From NCBI GenBank assembly GCA_030278955.1, contig JAOANR010000004.1:1240001-1304000 (forward strand): 64,000 nt of DNA, written 5' to 3'. The translations under genes were made by a program, and so were the position numbers. Of this stretch, positions 59,616 to 64,000 are shown piece after piece; position 1 is the first letter of the stretch; each line of letters begins with the position of its first letter. The stretch comes from Hygrophila difformis. Lineage: Eukaryota > Streptophyta > Magnoliopsida > Lamiales > Acanthaceae. The notes under the pieces were generated by a model that was not told where the DNA came from, searched no databases, and saw only the letters and a program-made list of their open reading frames with translations.

Positions 59616-60815
59616 AGAAGACAGGTTTCAGACCACTGAAAACCTGTCTGGATTCTTTTCAAGGATGACGATCTCGAATCGAACCATGGAAAGAATAATG
59701 CGACTAGATTCCAACCTCAGCCCATATGACGGATTCAGAATTGGCGGGATTGGACGAGTTCTTAACCAGATGGGACTCAACCAGAGAAGACATAACATCA
59801 TCTACAAGGTAAGTGCAGGTGAGTTTGCAATTCCTATGGAACTTACTTGTAATGTTATGGATATGCAATTAATTCCTAAAGAAGAAATTCTTGAGGAATT
59901 AAGCAGAATGAAGGAGGAAATCGCAATTACTATGAAATGGATCCACATAGGAGCCATTGAAGAAGTAATTAAGGCAACCTTCAAAGAAGGCATTGATTCT
60001 GAATTACATCTATCAGTCACTGATAGAAGAATCAATAACCTTAGAGATTGTCTTCTAGGAACTATGGTAGGAAATTTATATGCTGGGAAGTTAATGTTTG
60101 ACATACATCCCAGAATTTCCTTTAACTTAGCTGACCAAGATTTTAGTAGAGTTCTAACCCTTCATCAGGATTTTAAAAGAAAAGATCTGATGAAAGAAGG
60201 AAACATGCCATATTCTATAACTTATAGAATCTCTATGCACTTTTCAATAGTCATCATTCTGACTTATTTCTCAGGAAAGAATATATAGAAATTCCTAGAA
60301 TTTTCAAGGAATTTGCTAAAGTTATGACTCCAAATCCTACCCAGATTCCAAGGTTAGGAGGAGTAGACATACAGATAAGAGATCATCCAATTCTAGACAG
60401 ATCTACGAGTGCTAGAATTGAGTACGCAAGCCGTATGTCTTTTTCGGAAGACAGAATTATGGCATATAAAGGGAAGGAGTTCATCAAAGATCTAACTCCT
60501 CAATCCATTGGGGTAGATAATATAAAGATTAAATGCCCTGAAGGATGGAAAGAAATACGAGTTATATTTGACATCACTGAAAAGATTAACCGTTTTCCAT
60601 GTGATGACTTATACTACTTGCAGCAGCCATCAATTGGAAACTATGAAGGAATAATTAAAATTGCAGGACACGAGATCAGAGTCTTAGGCACCGCCGGAAA
60701 AGACAATGGGGTTATGATTTTGGGATTAAGTTTTCTCGAAAATCATAAACCATGGGTAAGAAAGGATAATGGTATAGAATTTAATCTGAAGGGTCACACC
60801 ATCAGAATTAAATGA
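59569..60815 (+). pseudogene. Pararetrovirus movement protein, frameshifted
   Basis: The frame from 59569 is open to 60288. Homology-like sequence then continues in another frame from about 60255 to 60815, so one frameshift lies near 60240-60290. The first part has the central block typical of plant viral movement proteins of the 30K group (conserved Gly and Asp residues after a hydrophobic strand). These proteins carry virus through plasmodesmata. Assignment rests on position after the coat protein and overall pattern. Confidence 0.65.
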
Positions 60816-60854
60816 CAAGTCCATTCTCCATTTATATCTCTGTAGGGATAATAT

Positions 60855-62490
60855 ATGAACAATATAACAGAATATTTTGCAGCTTATATTGATTCAGGAT
60901 CAGGTATTTGCACGGCAAAACCAGGAGTTTTCCCTAGCGAAGCTATAGAATGATTACCCATTATTGCAGGAAGAGATTTTTCCCAAAAAATCTGAATACT
61001 AAATAAGGGTATTCGACAGGCCAATATCATAATTGGAGGAGCATTTGGTACACCTTGGTATAAGGTAAAAATGCCTCCTATTTACTTTCATGACACAGGA
61101 GCGGACATTTTGTTAGGGAATAATTTCATACAATCCTTTATAAAATATGTTCAAGATAACAAAAGAAATTTGTTAATATTTACCACAAGTTGTGGAAATG
61201 AGATACAGGTGTTGCACAGAGAAAAGGCATTCAACAGGTTAATGCCTATATTATTTCGCAGCAAACGTGGTGATAATGATGCCAAACTAACCCATCTAAA
61301 AATACAGGATAAAAGAAAGTTTGGTAAGGCTTTGTTGTCTTTTAGACATCAAGGATTCGATGAAGCTTCTATTGAGAAAATTATAAACCTCAAAGAAGCA
61401 ATGCAGGAAATGAAGTCATTAAATATAACTTCATTAGACATTGATGGGGAAACTAAATTGTCCCTCGAAAATGTCAAAAGACTTATCCAAAGAAACTTTA
61501 ACGAGGATCCTCTGGCATGGTGGGATAAAAACAAGATCGAAGCTACTCTACAGGTAAAAGAACAATATAAATATGAGTATGTTCGATACAAACCCATCTT
61601 AATGAATATGCAGGATAAGAAAGATATACAACAAATTATAAAGGAGCATATCGATCTTAAACTCATCGAGCCCGGAGTCTCAGCTTATAGTAGCTATGGA
61701 TTCTTGGTAAGAAACCATTGTGAAATAAAAAGAGGTAAACCCAGGTTGGTAATAAACAATCAAGGTATTAATAAAATAATACAGTTTGATGGTTATTACA
61801 TTCCAAGTAGAGAAGACTTAATTGATTGCATCGAAGGTGCTAAAGTGTTTTCTAAATTTGATTGCAAATCTGGTTTCTATCAGATCAAGATGGAGAATGA
61901 GTCGAAGAAATTCACAGCATTCTCCACCCCCAAGGGCAATATATTTGGAATGTTATGCCAATGGGGCTTTCTAATGCCTCTCAGATATTCCAAAGAAAGA
62001 TGGATAATCTATTTAAGGATTATCTAGAATTCATGTTCGTCTACATAGATGACATTCTGATTGCATCTCGAAATATTAAAGAACATATTAAACATCTTGA
62101 AATATTTTCAGATGCATGTCATAGGGAAGGTCTTGTTCTCTCTGAGAAAAAAGACCACTATCGCTGCTAATAAAATTGAATTCTTAGGAGTTCAAATTGA
62201 TGAAGCAGGGATAGAGTTACAAGAACACATTATGGAGAAAATCCACAATTTTCCTGATATATTAAAAGACAAGAAACAACTTCAGAGTTTCTTGGGAGTT
62301 GTGAATTTTGCAGGCATGTTTATAAAAGACCTTGCAAAATATAGAAAAGATTTTAGACCACTTGAAACTTTTGACAATTTCGCAACACGAGTATTTTATA
62401 GAAATAAATCAGGATTGAATTTATTAAAAGAAAAGAATTATGATTCATGGGAAAGGGGTTTAGGGATATATTTCACTTTTTACTACTCAT
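60855..62490 (+). pseudogene. Pararetrovirus protease-reverse transcriptase, broken
   Basis: The frame starts at ATG 60855, with the protease Asp-Ser-Gly at 60891-60899. TGA codons interrupt it at 60951 and 60993. From 61071 the frame is open through a linker and RT fingers and palm. Frameshifts near 61955-61990 and 62145-62165 move the reading; the catalytic YIDD is at 62042-62053 in the shifted frame. The RT connection (SFLGVVNFAG) follows. Viral-looking sequence ends by about 62360-62490, before a complete RNase H. Confidence 0.85.
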
Positions 62491-64000
62491 GTGGGGTGCT
62501 CTGATTTCGAGCTGCGCTGTGGACCTCCCTGGCATGAAACTTTTGACAATTTTCACGGTGCAGCCGGGATAGATAGTTCAATCTTGACCTTCAGTCTGTC
62601 ACACTGAAGGTCCCTGGCTATTTGCATCATGAAATTTATCATAATTTCATGTCATGAAGATTCGCGCCATGAAGCTTTTATCACATTCCCACTACATGAG
62701 CATTTTCTGAAAAATCATAATCATGGTTTTCGATTTTATTTAATGAAACCAATTTATGATGGCGGAGTTAGGATTAGGGATATATTTATAGGTTGTCACG
62801 TTTTTATTACTCGTGTTAAGAAACTGTGCCCCCGAAAGCGCACGGTGTCAAAAATTGCAGTAATTTATAGTAAGTACCGGATCGTTCACTGGAGGATGTG
62901 CGATGGAAGCAGGGCCCACGTCATTTACTAAGATTTTCCACTCGGTTACTCGATTCAAGTTTGTGTTTGAGTATCAACTACTTGACATAATTTAAACTAA
63001 GTTATGAAAGCAATTAAAATAAAGCAGATAAAATTATTCTAGAAAGCGAATTAAATTTAATCTAAGAAAGCAATAAAATTAATCTAAGAAAGCGATTAAG
63101 ATTATTCTAATAAAGCAGATTTAAAATGAGACAGAAGGGACAGGGAGAAAATAATAAAAATTGGACAAGATTCAGATGAGACACAATTAAACTTCCATTT
63201 TGTTACGCAGATCTTAGCTTGGGATAATTCGTTCAGTTAGCTAATTCTCATGCTCTCTATACCATGTTCCCTTTAACAGACAGGTACTTACAGCAAGAGT
63301 TTACATGCTCTTAAGAAAATAAATTCTAAGATACCACAGATGCATAACTACCCTTGCAATGGTATGTTATTTATCTGTGGTGGATAAGCAACACCTGGCA
63401 AATCATTTATTGAAGTGTCAAGTACCGCTATCATTCCCCCATGTCACACCCAAAGATTCTACTCAAGCCCTGAACTATCCCTTAACTCTCAGTTCTAGTA
63501 GCAGTTACGCAACTCTCATTACAACTGAGTGACCTCTAACGAAAGCATTTTAAAAGAAAGCGATAAAGAAAGCATTTAAAATCCTATCAATCGGAGGTTT
63601 TTGAAAGTCTGACCCTGGTAGTAAAAGAAAGCCCCCAGTCAGAATGACCGGGTGTGGATAAAAAATTCCCTATTCTCGGTGAACCGCTCGCAGTGTTCAC
63701 TTCCCGTCGGGAGGTTATGAGATACAAACTAATGAAACGAACTAATGAATTTAGTTCGTTCCGGATGCACTCACTCAGGACTCAAAAATAGGCTTTGGCA
63801 GAATAGGACAGCAGTTGAAAGAGTACTCAACCCTATCTCAGAAAATAACCAAGGCCCGAATGTTGTTCTTCTAGTATTAACTATCACACCGTATTTGAGT
63901 CCAAGTGGACCCCATCTCAGTGCAACATTTAATATCAGATTCCCAACACACAGCAATTTTGGAAAATAATAAATGTTTGAAAATCATTCCCTAAACAGGT
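62491..64000. repeat. Unclassified repeat-like sequence after the pararetrovirus
   Basis: A 17-bp word GAAACTTTTGACAATTT occurs both at 62364 and at 62537, and a TTAGGGATATATTT segment followed by TTTTTAYTACTC occurs near 62460 and 62772, so the junction is rearranged. From 63003 to 63125 there are degenerate units of about 21 bp (AAAGCGATTAAAATTATTCTA-like). Around 63660-63720 a GC-richer stretch (CGGTGAACCGCTCGC) resembles nothing I can name. No gene is seen. Confidence 0.35.

Larger units (their letters stand above)
57568..62490 (+). mobile_element. Endogenous pararetrovirus, partial and degraded
   Basis: A Caulimoviridae-derived insert in the order primer site, small coiled-coil ORF, coat protein with Cys-His finger, movement protein, aspartic protease, reverse transcriptase. 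Coat protein upstream of movement protein is the arrangement reported for cavemovirus/solendovirus relatives and is unlike caulimo- and badnaviruses. The sequence stops after RT; RNase H is not clearly retained and no transactivator gene is seen. There are four in-frame stops and three frameshifts. There are no LTRs. It is a non-infectious fossil as it stands. Confidence 0.88.

Noticed and set aside
57568..62490. A Ty3/gypsy element instead of a pararetrovirus
   Set aside because: There are no LTRs and no integrase, and a coat protein finger and a movement-protein-like frame lie upstream of protease-RT.

Overview
The window is nuclear DNA of a flowering plant, most likely a eudicot. Genes have GT/AG introns, intergenic DNA is AT-rich, and several classes of plant transposon are nested in one another. 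One 500-base run of N shows it is a scaffold. The species cannot be named; Lamiales or another asterid is only a guess. There are no operons, CRISPR arrays or tRNA genes.

Host genes. (1) An AMT1-type ammonium transporter on the + strand in three exons (7587-8019, 9105-9842, 22433-22719). (2) CPI1, cycloeucalenol cycloisomerase of sterol synthesis, on the + strand in eight coding exons between 33604 and 37012. (3) An unnamed two-exon membrane-protein gene on the - strand (41735-39453). (4) An AP2/ERF transcription factor resembling group VII on the - strand (44552-43929). All four reading frames look intact.

Mobile DNA, left to right. A Helitron with exact ends (2227-5957) lies inside an older inverted-repeat element. 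A 12.45-kb Tat-lineage Ty3/gypsy retrotransposon (9934-22384) sits in AMT1 intron 2. It has a 5-bp target duplication and LTRs that differ at 1 of 660 positions, so it is very young. On the strand opposite gag-pol it carries a four-exon, spliced plant-mobile-domain gene. Its reverse-transcriptase motif is damaged. An 8.4-kb CACTA transposon (23366-31763) with both transposase genes is inserted in a Mutator-like MITE, and its own transposase gene is interrupted by a second copy of that MITE family. A 5'-truncated LINE abuts exon 1 of the unnamed gene. From 46 to 57 kb there is a segmental duplication, Stowaway, Tourist, hAT and SINE insertions, and two large nested palindromes. A degraded endogenous pararetrovirus (about 57.57-62.49 kb) has its coat-protein gene upstream of its movement-protein gene. 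The last 1.5 kb is unclassified repeat-like DNA.

The strongest candidate for an unusual system is the intron-bearing antisense gene cassette carried by the young retrotransposon. All splice coordinates, families and ages below come from reading the sequence; no database search was run.
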